Positions 9,158-19,173 of a stretch of DNA of 64,000 bases are shown in pieces. Below the pieces are notes generated by a model that was not told the origin of the DNA, made no database searches, and saw nothing but the letters and a program-made list of their open reading frames with translations. Within the stretch, counting starts at the first letter, position 1. The number at the start of each line of letters is the position of its first letter. Source of the DNA: Algibacter amylolyticus (GTDB lineage: Bacteria > Bacteroidota > Bacteroidia > Flavobacteriales > Flavobacteriaceae); assembly GCF_014202225.1 (NCBI RefSeq), contig NZ_JACHGE010000004.1, forward strand, positions 124,001 to 188,000, written 5' to 3'. Position numbers and translations under genes: made by a program.

Positions 9158-10429
9158 ATGGAATCAATTCAAGCTATAAAACAACGTTTTGGAATTATTG
9201 GTAATAACCAAGCACTAAATCGCGCTATCGAAAAGGCCATACAAGTAGCGCCTACCGATATCTCGGTTTTAGTTACTGGAGAAAGTGGTGTTGGAAAAGA
9301 AAGTATTCCAAAAATAATCCATCAATTATCTCATAGAAAACACAACAAATACATTGCTGTAAACTGTGGTGCCATTCCAGAAGGCACTATAGACAGTGAG
9401 TTGTTTGGGCACGAAAAAGGAGCCTTTACAGGAGCAACACAAACTCGCGAAGGCTATTTTGAGGTTGCCGATGGTGGCTCCATTTTTTTAGATGAAGTTG
9501 GCGAATTACCATTAACAACTCAAGTACGTTTATTACGTGTTTTGGAAAACGGCGAATTTTTAAAAGTAGGATCTAGCAAGGTTCAAAAAACAGATGTTCG
9601 TATTGTAGCCGCAACAAACGTAAATATGTTTGAAGCTATCGAAAAAGAAAAATTTCGTGAAGATTTATATTACAGATTAAGTACGGTAGACATTAACTTG
9701 CCACCACTTAGAGAGCGACAAGAGGATATTCATATTTTATTCCGGAAATTTGCCAGCGATTTTGCATTAAAATATAAAATGCCAACAATAAAACTGACTG
9801 ATAATGCTATTCAAGTTTTATTAAAACATCGTTGGGGCGGAAACATTCGTCAATTGCGTAATATAGCCGAACAACTTTCTGTTTTAGAACAAAACCGTAC
9901 GGTAAGCGCATCAACATTACAAGGTTATTTACCTGCTTCGTCGGGCACTAACCTGCCTGCTGTTATTAAAACATCTAAATCGGAAAGCGATTTTAGTAGC
10001 GAACGCGAAATTTTATACAAAGTACTTTTCGACATGAAAGCCGACCTAAACGACTTAAAAAAGTTGACTATGGAACTCATGAAAAACGGCAACGTAAAAG
10101 ATGTTGAAAAAAATAACGAAAGCCTGATTCAAAAAATTTATGGCGATAACGATGATGAGGATATCGATTTTAAAGAAGCTAACTCAAACAACGACCTCAT
10201 CGCTATTACAGAACATAATTCAAGTAAAGATACTCCAACACCTGTTCAAGATAAATATTACTTTGCCGAAGAAATTGAAGAGGAAGAAACGCTCTCATTA
10301 CACGATAAGGAATTAGAATTAATTAAAAAATCGCTTGAACGTCACAACGGAAAACGTAAATTAGCAGCCGAAGAATTAGGTATTAGCGAACGTACACTTT
10401 ATCGAAAAATTAAGCAGTTCGATTTATAA
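9158..10429 (+). CDS. Sigma-54-dependent transcriptional activator without sensor domain
   Basis: This 423-residue AAA+ enhancer-binding protein activates RNA polymerase carrying RpoN. Walker A is GESGVGKE at 41-48, the sigma-54 contact loop GAFTGA is at 88-93 and Walker B is SIFLDEVGE at 108-116. The arginine-finger region includes FREDLYYRLS and LPPLRERQED. A Fis-type helix-turn-helix ends the protein (KLAAEELGISERTLYRKIKQ). There is no receiver, GAF or PAS domain in front of the AAA+ core; instead an acidic linker of about 120 residues sits between AAA+ and HTH. Activity must be set by level, partner proteins or the linker. A sigma-54-like promoter lies before groES, 2 kb downstream. Confidence 0.95.
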   Translation: MESIQAIKQRFGIIGNNQALNRAIEKAIQVAPTDISVLVTGESGVGKESIPKIIHQLSHRKHNKYIAVNCGAIPEGTIDSELFGHEKGAFTGATQTREGYFEVADGGSIFLDEVGELPLTTQVRLLRVLENGEFLKVGSSKVQKTDVRIVAATNVNMFEAIEKEKFREDLYYRLSTVDINLPPLRERQEDIHILFRKFASDFALKYKMPTIKLTDNAIQVLLKHRWGGNIRQLRNIAEQLSVLEQNRTVSASTLQGYLPASSGTNLPAVIKTSKSESDFSSEREILYKVLFDMKADLNDLKKLTMELMKNGNVKDVEKNNESLIQKIYGDNDDEDIDFKEANSNNDLIAITEHNSSKDTPTPVQDKYYFAEEIEEEETLSLHDKELELIKKSLERHNGKRKLAAEELGISERTLYRKIKQFDL

Positions 10430-10503
10430 CAATAAACAAAGTTAATCGTTACAACAATACTCTAATAATCACAAATAACGCAAGTTATACATCGATTTAA
10501 CAA

Positions 10504-11010
10504 ATGAAACACACAAAATACATCATTATTCTTCTATTAACCATAACTTTTTTTAGCTGTGGCATATATTCATTTACTGGAGCATCAATTCCTCCTGGTA
10601 CAGAAACTTTTCAGGTAAACCGATTTGAAAACACATCGTTACTTGTAGAACCAGGTTTAGAAAACGAATTTAAAATAGAACTTGAAGATTATATTTTAAA
10701 TCAAACCAATTTAACTTTAAACCCATCTAGAGGCGATTTAATTTATGAAGGTGAAATTACAGATTATAGAATCTCACCTACTACAGCTACGTCGTCAAAT
10801 ACAGCAGCACAAAACAGATTAACCATTAGCGTTAAACTTCGTTTTTTCAACACCAAAAAAGAAGAAGACGATTTAGAACAAAGCTTTTCTTTTTTCTATG
10901 ACTATCCTGCTAGCACACAATTAATAGGAAGCGTAAAAACAACAGCACACGAAGAAATTTTTGAGCGTATTACTCAAGATATATTTAACGCTACATTAGC
11001 AAAATGGTAG
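10504..11010 (+). CDS. lptE: LPS assembly lipoprotein LptE
   Basis: This 168-residue lipoprotein has a signal ending TFFSCGIYSFTG with Cys at about 19. The motif run SIPPGTETFQVNRFEN, then LEDYILNQTNLTL, then a GEITDYRISPT strand is the Bacteroidota LptE pattern. LptE plugs the LptD barrel and helps insert lipopolysaccharide into the outer membrane. It sits 74 bp after the sigma-54 activator and before a TPR-like gene and secG, a common arrangement in flavobacteria. Confidence 0.9.
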   Translation: MKHTKYIIILLLTITFFSCGIYSFTGASIPPGTETFQVNRFENTSLLVEPGLENEFKIELEDYILNQTNLTLNPSRGDLIYEGEITDYRISPTTATSSNTAAQNRLTISVKLRFFNTKKEEDDLEQSFSFFYDYPASTQLIGSVKTTAHEEIFERITQDIFNATLAKW

Positions 11011-11053
11011 TTATTAATAAATAACATAAAAGCAATAAATTAAGGTATAACCA

Positions 11054-12013
11054 ATGAACCAAACAGATTTTACATATATTTTACATCACCCTCAAGTTAT
11101 TTCTCATGAGCAAACGGAGGCTGTAAAATCTATTATTGAAAGGTTCCCCTATTTTCAAGCGGCACGCGCTATACACTTAAAAGGATTAAAAAACCAAAGT
11201 AGTATTTCATACAATCAAGAACTTAAAACCACGGCAGCTTACACAACCGATCGTAGTATTTTATTCGATTATATAACATCTGAAGCTTTCATTCAAAATG
11301 AAATCTCTAAGGCCATTAAAAAGAATACTGAAAACTTAAAAGGCATCCCTGTAAATGTTGAAGACATTTCGGTTAACCGAAACGTTACTATTGACGATAT
11401 TTTAAAACAACAAATTAAAGATACCGATGGTGTTTTAGACCCTGCTTTATTCGAACCTAAAGAATATAGACCTAAAAAATTCACGGGTTTTAAACCAGAT
11501 GAATCAAAAGATATTGAAAATGCCACCAAGGAAAACAAAACTCAAGAAGCAACACCCGAAGACTTATTGAACCTTGGTCAACCGCTTCAATTTGACAAAA
11601 AAGAAACACATTCCTTTAATGAGTGGTTAAAGTTATCTCAATTTAAACCTATAGAACGCGAGCAAGAAAAAGAAACGAACACACAAGAAGAAAGACCTGT
11701 AGAAGTTAAACCTTCAAAAGGATTAGCAAAAGCTGAAAAGTTTCAACTTATCGATAAATTTATTGCCAAAAACCCAAAAATAAGCCCTGATAAAACGGCA
11801 CCTTCCAAAGGGAATTTGGCAAATGCACAAATGATACAGCCAGAGGCTTTAATGACCGAGACTTTAGCACGTATTTATGTTGAACAAAAAAACTACAAAA
11901 AAGCAATTCAATCTTATAAAATTTTAAGTTTGAAATATCCAGAAAAAAGTAGTTTCTTTGCAAACCAAATTAAAGCTGTAGAGCACATACAAGAACAAAA
12001 CAATAGAGAATAA
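11054..12013 (+). CDS. Conserved flavobacterial protein with C-terminal TPR-like segment
   Basis: This 319-residue protein has no signal peptide. The N-terminal 90 residues (HHPQVISHEQTEAVKSIIE ... RSILFDYITS) form a conserved block found in flavobacterial proteins next to lptE and secG. The middle is Lys/Glu-rich and probably disordered. The last 60 residues (TETLARIYVEQKNYKKAI, YKILSLKYPEKSSFFA) look like a TPR unit. The stop codon overlaps the secG start in TAATG, so the two are translationally coupled. Function is unknown; position suggests a link with export or envelope assembly. Confidence 0.75.
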   Translation: MNQTDFTYILHHPQVISHEQTEAVKSIIERFPYFQAARAIHLKGLKNQSSISYNQELKTTAAYTTDRSILFDYITSEAFIQNEISKAIKKNTENLKGIPVNVEDISVNRNVTIDDILKQQIKDTDGVLDPALFEPKEYRPKKFTGFKPDESKDIENATKENKTQEATPEDLLNLGQPLQFDKKETHSFNEWLKLSQFKPIEREQEKETNTQEERPVEVKPSKGLAKAEKFQLIDKFIAKNPKISPDKTAPSKGNLANAQMIQPEALMTETLARIYVEQKNYKKAIQSYKILSLKYPEKSSFFANQIKAVEHIQEQNNRE

Positions 12014-12369
12014 TGAGTACGTTTACAATATTTTTAGTCCTTATAGTAGTTGTAGCATTTTTGCTAATCGTTGTAATTATGGTTCAAAACCCTAAAGGTG
12101 GCGGATTATCATCATCTTTTGGTGGTGGCGGTACACAACAATTAGGTGGTGTAAAAAAGACAACCGACTTTTTAGATAAAAGTACATGGACATTAGCAAC
12201 TTTGTTATTAGTATTAATACTAGTTTCAAACATTGCAATTGATAGAGGGAATGCAGGTATAGAATCTAAAGCTTTAGATACCGATGCACAAAGCACACAA
12301 CCTTTACCAGCTGTACCAACAACAAATGACACAACGACTGCAACTCCAGAGGATTCGGCAGCAGAGTAA
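12013..12369 (+). CDS. secG: Preprotein translocase subunit SecG
   Basis: This 118-residue inner-membrane protein has two hydrophobic segments (about 3-24 and 56-76) flanking the SecG signature NPKGGGLSSSFGGGG. SecG helps SecYEG translocation. The C-terminus is Thr/Pro/Asp-rich and probably disordered. It starts inside the stop codon of the preceding gene and is followed by a strong intrinsic terminator at 12391-12420 that closes the lptE-secG transcript. Confidence 0.95.
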   Translation: MSTFTIFLVLIVVVAFLLIVVIMVQNPKGGGLSSSFGGGGTQQLGGVKKTTDFLDKSTWTLATLLLVLILVSNIAIDRGNAGIESKALDTDAQSTQPLPAVPTTNDTTTATPEDSAAE

Positions 12370-12390
12370 TTAGCATAAAAACAAACAATT

Positions 12391-12420
12391 AAATGCCAAC
12401 TTATAGAGTTGGCATTTTTT
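12391..12420 (+). terminator. Intrinsic terminator after secG
   Basis: AAATGCCAAC (12391-12400) and GTTGGCATTT (12408-12417) form a perfect 10-bp stem around a 7-base loop, followed by T residues. Confidence 0.9.
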
Positions 12421-12450
12421 GTTTCTGCAAGTTTGTCAGTTAACAAGTAA

Positions 12451-12466
12451 TGGCACATTTTTAGCA
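12451..12466 (+). promoter_or_regulatory. Sigma-54-like (-24/-12) promoter of groES-groEL
   Basis: The sequence TGGCACATTTTTAGCA matches the RpoN consensus TGGCACRNNNNTTGCW at every defined position except one (A for T in the -12 TTGC). It lies 43 bp before the groES start, at a sensible distance for a start site near 12476. I see no good TTTG / TAnnTTTG promoter in the same gap. A sigma-54 activator gene is 2 kb upstream. This is a sequence match, not proof. Confidence 0.6.
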
Positions 12467-12509
12467 CCTTACTTAATCATTAATATAAATTATAAAAAAC
12501 TATATAAAA

Positions 12510-12785
12510 ATGGCATTAAACATTAAACCCTTAGCAGATCGTGTTCTTATTGAACCTGCTGCAGCCGAAACCAAAACAGCTTCAGGAATTATTATTCCAG
12601 ATAATGCAAAAGAGAAACCACAAAAAGGAACTGTAGTTGCTGCTGGCCCAGGAACAAAAGATGAGCCTATTACAGTTAAAGTTGGAGACACCGTTTTATA
12701 TGGAAAATACGCAGGAACAGAACTTAAACTTGAAGGTAGCGATTATTTAATCATGCGTGAGAGTGATATACTGGCAATTATCTAA
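12510..12785 (+). CDS. groES: Co-chaperonin GroES
   Basis: This 91-residue protein forms the heptameric lid of the GroEL folding chamber. Typical segments are [19 protein letters not shown], the mobile-loop region [16 protein letters not shown], the roof-loop [10 protein letters not shown] and [12 protein letters not shown]. It is followed after 123 bp by groEL. The gap before it carries the secG terminator and a sigma-54-like promoter. No CIRCE (HrcA operator) inverted repeat is visible. Confidence 0.98.
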   Translation: MALNIKPLADRVLIEPAAAETKTASGIIIPDNAKEKPQKGTVVAAGPGTKDEPITVKVGDTVLYGKYAGTELKLEGSDYLIMRESDILAII

Positions 12786-14540
<1,755 letters not shown>

Positions 14541-14583
14541 TGGTGAATACCCATACACATTGACTCCTGTCAATTTATAAACT

Positions 14584-14616
14584 TAAAAGCCTTTGATTTT
14601 CATCAAAGGCTTTTTT
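14584..14616. terminator. Bidirectional terminator between groEL and the GIY-YIG gene
   Basis: AAAAGCCTTTGAT and ATCAAAGGCTTTT form a long stem with a 4-base loop, with T runs on both strands. It can end groEL on the plus strand and the minus-strand gene that stops at 14636. Confidence 0.85.
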
Positions 14617-14635
14617 ATTTTATATATTTCAATTT

Positions 14636-14986
14636 TTAATTAAACCAAACCGCATAACGTTTTCTACGCAACTCTAAAGCTAATGCTTCTTCCATTTTTA
14701 AAGCTTCGGCTCTAGAACTTATAGGATCGATATGATTGTACAAACTAGGTCTTAAATACGATCCATATTTCTGTACAATATTGGACGACAACTTATAGCC
14801 TTTCTTATTTCTATACCCTGTTTTATGTTGGATGAATCTTTCTTTAGGCGTTTTACTTGTCATACCTACATACAAACATTCTAATACGCCATTAAATTGC
14901 GGATTTGCTGCACGAAACTTAGCATTTTCAGTATACACCCGTTTGGATAATTCTATCACATAAATACGATATTGCGCTTTAGGCAT
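14636..14986 (-). CDS. Stand-alone GIY-YIG nuclease-like protein
   Basis: This 116-residue protein consists of one GIY-YIG-like domain. The first strand reads YRIYVIEL, the second motif CLYVGMTSKTPKERFIQH, with a conserved Arg (RF) and His, and a candidate metal-binding Glu in KMEEALALEL. The usual GIY is only approximate (YVI) and YIG reads YVG, as in several single-domain members. It starts 12 bp downstream of the stop of the HMA gene on the same strand, so it may be a read-through passenger of the metal cluster. No partner domain is present; its substrate is unknown. Confidence 0.7.
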   Translation of the reverse strand: MPKAQYRIYVIELSKRVYTENAKFRAANPQFNGVLECLYVGMTSKTPKERFIQHKTGYRNKKGYKLSSNIVQKYGSYLRPSLYNHIDPISSRAEALKMEEALALELRRKRYAVWFN

Positions 14987-14998
14987 AAAGGTTATACT

Positions 14999-15406
14999 CT
15001 AGTGGTTATGATTATGGTCGTCACCTTCTTCATGCTTATGCTCTTCTTCTTTTTTTGGTGCATGGTCGTCAATTACCGCCTCATCACGATATTTACAACA
15101 AGGGTGCACAGTAGCATAAGCTTCATCTGTTGCCTTTAATACTTTAGTGTCGTGTCCAGCAGCAAGCACTTGCTTTTCTATTGTAGCAACGCTTGTTTTA
15201 CGGTCGTCGAAAATTAATTTCAACTCATGGGTGTCTATACTCCAATCTGCAAACTTTACGCCTTTTGTATTTAAACATGCCTTTTCAATACGTGCTTTAC
15301 ACATACCACAAATACCATCCACCTCTATTGATGCTTTGGCATTTTTGTTTTGTGCGAATGTTAATGTTCCGGTTAGCATTAAAGCTATTACTAATAGTTT
15401 TTTCAT
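14999..15406 (-). CDS. Periplasmic heavy-metal-associated (HMA) protein with His-rich tail
   Basis: This 135-residue protein has a signal peptide (MKKLLVIALMLTGTLTFAQ), then an HMA fold with the metal motif GICGMC (Cys33, Cys36). A second cysteine pair in HPCCKYRD (Cys103-104) follows, and the end is a histidine- and glutamate-rich tail (EEEHKHEEGDDHNHNH). This suggests a copper (or similar soft-metal) binding protein in the periplasm or outside. It is the last gene of the minus-strand metal cluster, 84 bp after the TonB receptor. Function is inferred from motif and context. Confidence 0.85.
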   Translation of the reverse strand: MKKLLVIALMLTGTLTFAQNKNAKASIEVDGICGMCKARIEKACLNTKGVKFADWSIDTHELKLIFDDRKTSVATIEKQVLAAGHDTKVLKATDEAYATVHPCCKYRDEAVIDDHAPKKEEEHKHEEGDDHNHNH

Positions 15407-15490
15407 GTTTTAATTATTTAATATTTTTAATATCCTCGTTAGAGGTCTTCTTAATTAATTTTCTAGTTATTAATTTAAACTTCTATTTTT

Positions 15491-17743
15491 CTAACGAAGT
15501 TTAAATCGCAAGCCTGCATAATACATGCTTCCAAAAATGGGGCCATATACAAAGGTAGAATCAAAATTCGCACCAAAAGGGTCTTCTGCACCTAAAATAG
15601 GATTAGACTGTCTTAAATTTGTAATATTCTCACCTCCTAAATATACTTCAAATTTTGGAGAAAACACCTTGGTTATTTGCGCATTTAAAGTTGCAACCGT
15701 TGGTGTTCGCTCGGGCAATTGATACTGGGTAGGATTCGCACTTGTATTGGCATAACGTTGGTCACTTAACCAATTAAAGGTGGCATCAAACTTCCAGAAA
15801 TCGAGTTTTGTTTCGTTATGTTCGGTCTCGTATCCAATATTTGTAAAAAATCGATGTTTAGATGTTAACGGGCGCTCTAATCTGCCTGAATTATAATCGG
15901 TTTTTACATCATAAAATTTATAAGCCATTCGCAAATCTACATGCTCAAAAACATTATAATTCAATTCGGCCTGAAAACTATTTGCAAAACTTTTTCCGTC
16001 TAAATTATAAAAATTTATCTCGGTAGGGGTTTCCCAATCTACTACAATTTGATTTTTAAAATCGGTTTTATAATAATCTAAAGTTATATCTGCTTTCCTG
16101 CCAAAAAGATTAAAACCTTGTAAATAAGATACGCCATAATTCCATGCAATTTCAGGGTCTAAACCATACACACTTCCTCCAGTATCTAGTATATTAATTT
16201 GTCTAGATGTAGAGAACATTTGTTGGTTTTCGGTAAAAATATTAGCACTTCGTTTCCCTCTACCAAACGATGCTCTAAAGGCCGATTTACTCCACGGCGA
16301 ATAACGTGCATGAACTCGTGGTGTTATAAATTCACCTAACAAATTATGATGATCCACTCGCACACCTGCAGTAAGATTAAACAGCTCTAAATTATCAAAA
16401 CTATACTCAAAAAACGCACCTACCGAGTTTTCGGTTCTTTCAAAATCTGCATCTAACGCCCCCGCATTTACAAACTCGTCGTAATGATCGTAAGTATAGC
16501 TAATTCCTGTTTTTATTTTATGTCTAGAATCGCTAATTATAGAGTTATAAATAGCATTTGCATACAAACTGTTATGTGTAATATCATAAGTATTTAAACC
16601 AAAATACGATTCTTGTTTATGGCTACTATAAGCCGTTTGCACCCCAAGACTTTGCCACGGAATTTCCGGGTTAACATAACCAAACTTAGTAGAAATCTCA
16701 TAACGTTTCGTATTAATTTCGCCACCCCAATTATTGGTTGTTAGCTTATCGGTATCTGGATTAAAATCCAACTCGCCCATTTGCTTTTCATCATTTAAAA
16801 ACTTCAAATTAACAAAGCTTACAAAACCCTTTTCTGTATCGGTATATTGCCAACGATTCATCAGGTTAATTTGATTAAATTTTGGCATATCCAAAAAGCC
16901 ATCATCATTAACATCATGCTCACCATTATGTGTATTACCATGAATATACAAACCCGTATGCCATTTATCGCTCACCTTAGTGTTTATGTGTGTATTAAGC
17001 TCCAACCGCTCGCTAGATGCGCCGTATAAGTTAACAAACAATTTATCGTCGGTAGATGGTTTAACCAATTCGGCATTAATTTGGCCAGCAATACTTTCAA
17101 ACCCATTAACAACACTACCGGCACCTTTGGTAATTTGAATACTTTCCACCCAAGTTCCAGGAATAAAACTTAAACCATAGGCTTGCGATGCCCCACGAAT
17201 AGACGGGATATTTTCGGTGGCAATTAAAATATAAGGGGTCGTTAACCCTAGCATTTTAATTTGTCGTGTTCCCGTCATAGCATCGGCAAAATTAACGTCT
17301 ATAGAAGGGTTTGTTTCAAAACTCTCCGAAAGATTACAACAAGCCGCCTTTAACAACTCTGCACTACTCACATTAATAACATTAGCCGATTTATAATACG
17401 ATTTCGCGGTGGTTTGCTTTCTAGATTTTACCATAACGGCATCTAAATTATCGCTAGGTTGCAACCAATGCTTAATTTTTTTAGGCGCATTAACAGTTAA
17501 TGTATCTGTTTTAAAACCAACGTAACTTATAATAAGCTTCCGGTATTCTGGCTTGTACGATAGCGAAAAATTACCATCAATATCGGTTACCGTTCCAACT
17601 TCTGTACCTTGCCAATAAACGTTAGCTCCTGCCAACCCTATTTCTCTGGTTTTATCGTAAGCATCAAGTATTTTTCCTGTTATATTATCTTGCGAAAACA
17701 GCAAAACCGGGAGCATTACAACTATATATATAATTTTTTTCAT
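15491..17743 (-). CDS. TonB-dependent receptor of the metal cluster
   Basis: I start this at 17743 (750 residues) because the signal peptide MKKIIYIVVMLPVLLFSQ begins there; the longer frame to 17776 takes in part of repeat copy B. After the signal come a carboxypeptidase-regulatory-like domain (ITGKILDAYDKTRE ... GNFSLSYKPEYRKLIISYVGFKTD, about 20-95), a plug domain with an unusual adjacent cysteine pair (AACCNLSE, 135-136), and a 22-strand-type barrel ending in MYYAGLRFKLR. The CC-containing plug and the two HMA genes on either side suggest copper or related metal uptake. Substrate is inferred. Confidence 0.9.
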   Translation of the reverse strand: MKKIIYIVVMLPVLLFSQDNITGKILDAYDKTREIGLAGANVYWQGTEVGTVTDIDGNFSLSYKPEYRKLIISYVGFKTDTLTVNAPKKIKHWLQPSDNLDAVMVKSRKQTTAKSYYKSANVINVSSAELLKAACCNLSESFETNPSIDVNFADAMTGTRQIKMLGLTTPYILIATENIPSIRGASQAYGLSFIPGTWVESIQITKGAGSVVNGFESIAGQINAELVKPSTDDKLFVNLYGASSERLELNTHINTKVSDKWHTGLYIHGNTHNGEHDVNDDGFLDMPKFNQINLMNRWQYTDTEKGFVSFVNLKFLNDEKQMGELDFNPDTDKLTTNNWGGEINTKRYEISTKFGYVNPEIPWQSLGVQTAYSSHKQESYFGLNTYDITHNSLYANAIYNSIISDSRHKIKTGISYTYDHYDEFVNAGALDADFERTENSVGAFFEYSFDNLELFNLTAGVRVDHHNLLGEFITPRVHARYSPWSKSAFRASFGRGKRSANIFTENQQMFSTSRQINILDTGGSVYGLDPEIAWNYGVSYLQGFNLFGRKADITLDYYKTDFKNQIVVDWETPTEINFYNLDGKSFANSFQAELNYNVFEHVDLRMAYKFYDVKTDYNSGRLERPLTSKHRFFTNIGYETEHNETKLDFWKFDATFNWLSDQRYANTSANPTQYQLPERTPTVATLNAQITKVFSPKFEVYLGGENITNLRQSNPILGAEDPFGANFDSTFVYGPIFGSMYYAGLRFKLR

Positions 17744-17761
17744 TCTTAATAAATTTAATTT

Positions 17762-17845
17762 GGGCGTTACCCACAAGGGGTCGGGCTTTCACTACTCGCT
17801 CCTCCTTAGGTCGGGAGCTTAAACATGCCGTTCAATCCCTAACGC
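17762..17845 (+). repeat. Structured dispersed repeat, copy B
   Basis: This 84 bp copy has ends GGGCGTTACC and CCCTAACGC (GCGTTA 17764-17769 pairs with TAACGC 17840-17845). The core is GGGTCGGGCTTTCACTAC and the central stem is GCTCC / GGAGC (17798-17802 with 17814-17818). The closing side AAACATGCCGTTCAATCCC is shared with copies C and F. It lies between the HMA-MauE gene and the start of the TonB receptor. Confidence 0.9.
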
Positions 17846-17866
17846 AAAGGCTAACACCGTTTTATA

Positions 17867-18592
17867 TTAATTCGATAATAACATAATCACAGCCATTACA
17901 ATCATAATGCTGTTTTCAATAAAAGTAGCTTTAGTCATAGGGAGTTTCAATGCCGTTCCTAAGCAGGCACATTGTATAGACTTTTTATCTAGCAATGTTT
18001 TTGTTACTCCAATAGTGGTAATTCCTAAAACAACTAAAGTAATTATTAATGCAAATAAAATTTCGATGCGCATTAAAAACATAACACCAAGCCCCAATTC
18101 TATAAAAGGATAAACCCAACCATAAGCAGGAATTGCTTTAGCTAGCGGATCGTACATTTTAAATGATTCTGGAAAACCTTTTAAATCGAGGAGTTTGAAA
18201 AAACTAAACACAATATAGAATAAGCCCATAAAATCGAGCATAAAACCACTTGCATCCCAAGGCTTGTAGTTTAGTAAAACGGAAGCCACAATAATATAAC
18301 CAAATATTAAAAACAAAGGAAAGAGTTGTTTTAATTCTGATTTTTCTGCTTCTACCTGTGTTGAAGCCGTATTGAAAACATTAGACGCTTTTTTTTCTAG
18401 TATAGTATATTTTTCAGGTAAGGCGTTTTGAATTTTCTTTAAAGCAATATGCTTATTCATTTCAATAACGGCTTCAGTGGTTTCTAAATCTACTGATGCT
18501 TTTGTAACACCATCAATCGCATTTAATTTGCTTTCAACAGAGGTTCTGCATCCATTACAGGTCATACCTGTAACTGTATATGTATGTTTCAT
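17867..18592 (-). CDS. HMA domain fused to a MauE/DoxX-like membrane domain
   Basis: This 241-residue protein begins with an HMA metal-binding domain (GMTCNGC, Cys12 and Cys15; residues 1-68). A linker and four transmembrane segments of the MauE type follow (about 90-240), with the conserved IQCACLG cysteine motif between the last two segments. It may pass metal ions or reducing equivalents across the inner membrane. It lies between the HYC_CC_PP gene upstream and the TonB receptor downstream, and this set recurs in Bacteroidota. Exact transport role is unknown. Confidence 0.85.
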   Translation of the reverse strand: MKHTYTVTGMTCNGCRTSVESKLNAIDGVTKASVDLETTEAVIEMNKHIALKKIQNALPEKYTILEKKASNVFNTASTQVEAEKSELKQLFPLFLIFGYIIVASVLLNYKPWDASGFMLDFMGLFYIVFSFFKLLDLKGFPESFKMYDPLAKAIPAYGWVYPFIELGLGVMFLMRIEILFALIITLVVLGITTIGVTKTLLDKKSIQCACLGTALKLPMTKATFIENSIMIVMAVIMLLSN

Positions 18593-18626
18593 TTTGAAAT
18601 TTATTTGAATTAATAAATCGTTTTAT

Positions 18627-18647
18627 ATTTCCGCGACAGCGAAAACC
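18627..18647. repeat. Short imperfect hairpin, possible decayed repeat
   Basis: The sequence TTTCCGCGACAGCGAAA can fold as CGC/GCG with flanking TT/AA and a bulge. It resembles the hairpin at 63408-63425 and may be a decayed copy of a short palindromic repeat. The evidence is weak. Confidence 0.3.
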
Positions 18648-18687
18648 TTAAAACCCCTTACTTATGAGGCTTAAAAAAATCTATAAA

Positions 18688-19089
18688 TCAAATAATGAAA
18701 ACTTGGTCTAGAACCTGAATATCGGTGACCAAATTAGGTGGAGAATAATCTTTATGAGGAATAGTTTGTTTTGGTAAACTCGCAAAACAATCTATATAAC
18801 TGTATGTAAAAGCTGCAAGAAATTGCTGTTTTTCAAAGTCTAAATCTTCAAAGGTAGATACTGTTAATTCATCTTGTCCTTTAAAAACATCAATCTCGTC
18901 TTTACAACATGTTTTCTTTAAAAGCACTTCTAAAGCTTCCATTTCGCACTTTTCGGCATCAGCAAACATAGATACATCTACTAAAACATCACCACAAAAA
19001 TGTTTCTCGATGGTAAAAGATACCGTCGAAAACAATACGAGTAATGCCATTAAGGCCGAAAAACTTTTATGTAATAGTACTTTTATCAC
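18688..19089 (-). CDS. HYC_CC_PP family protein, metal cluster
   Basis: This 133-residue protein has an N-terminal hydrophobic segment (about 8-27) acting as signal or anchor. It then shows the three marks of the HYC_CC_PP family: His-aromatic-Cys (HFC, 30-32), a Cys pair (TCCKDE, 61-62) and a Pro pair (YSPPNL, 117-118). Members are usually found beside HMA proteins and a TonB receptor, exactly as here. The cysteine and histidine positions fit metal binding outside the cytoplasm. An exact -7 box (TAATTTTG on the minus strand, 19094-19101) lies just before the start codon, making this the probable first gene of the four-gene metal unit. Confidence 0.85.
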   Translation of the reverse strand: MIKVLLHKSFSALMALLVLFSTVSFTIEKHFCGDVLVDVSMFADAEKCEMEALEVLLKKTCCKDEIDVFKGQDELTVSTFEDLDFEKQQFLAAFTYSYIDCFASLPKQTIPHKDYSPPNLVTDIQVLDQVFII

Positions 19090-19093
19090 GCTG

Positions 19094-19101
19094 CAAAATT
19101 A
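19094..19101 (-). promoter_or_regulatory. Candidate -7 box of the metal cluster
   Basis: On the minus strand it reads TAATTTTG, an exact TAnnTTTG match, but only 4 bp before the HYC_CC_PP ATG. The transcript would be almost leaderless or start downstream. No clear -33 TTTG is seen. Confidence 0.3.
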
Positions 19102-19173
19102 CGAAAAATTCGAGACTCTACAGCCCATTTATAAAATGATTAACACTTCGGTTTTAGAAAGTACTAGGAAGAT

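Noticed and set aside
12408-12425. TGGCATTTTTT as a second sigma-54 site
   Set aside because: It is the 3' arm of the secG terminator and has no -12 GC at the right distance.
15193-15504. Open plus-strand frame across the HMA gene and its upstream gap
   Set aside because: Antisense to a well-supported HMA gene; residues are an unstructured hydrophobic mix.
17744-17776. N-terminal extension of the TonB receptor (start at 17776)
   Set aside because: The added residues come from the edge of repeat copy B, and the signal peptide begins at 17743.
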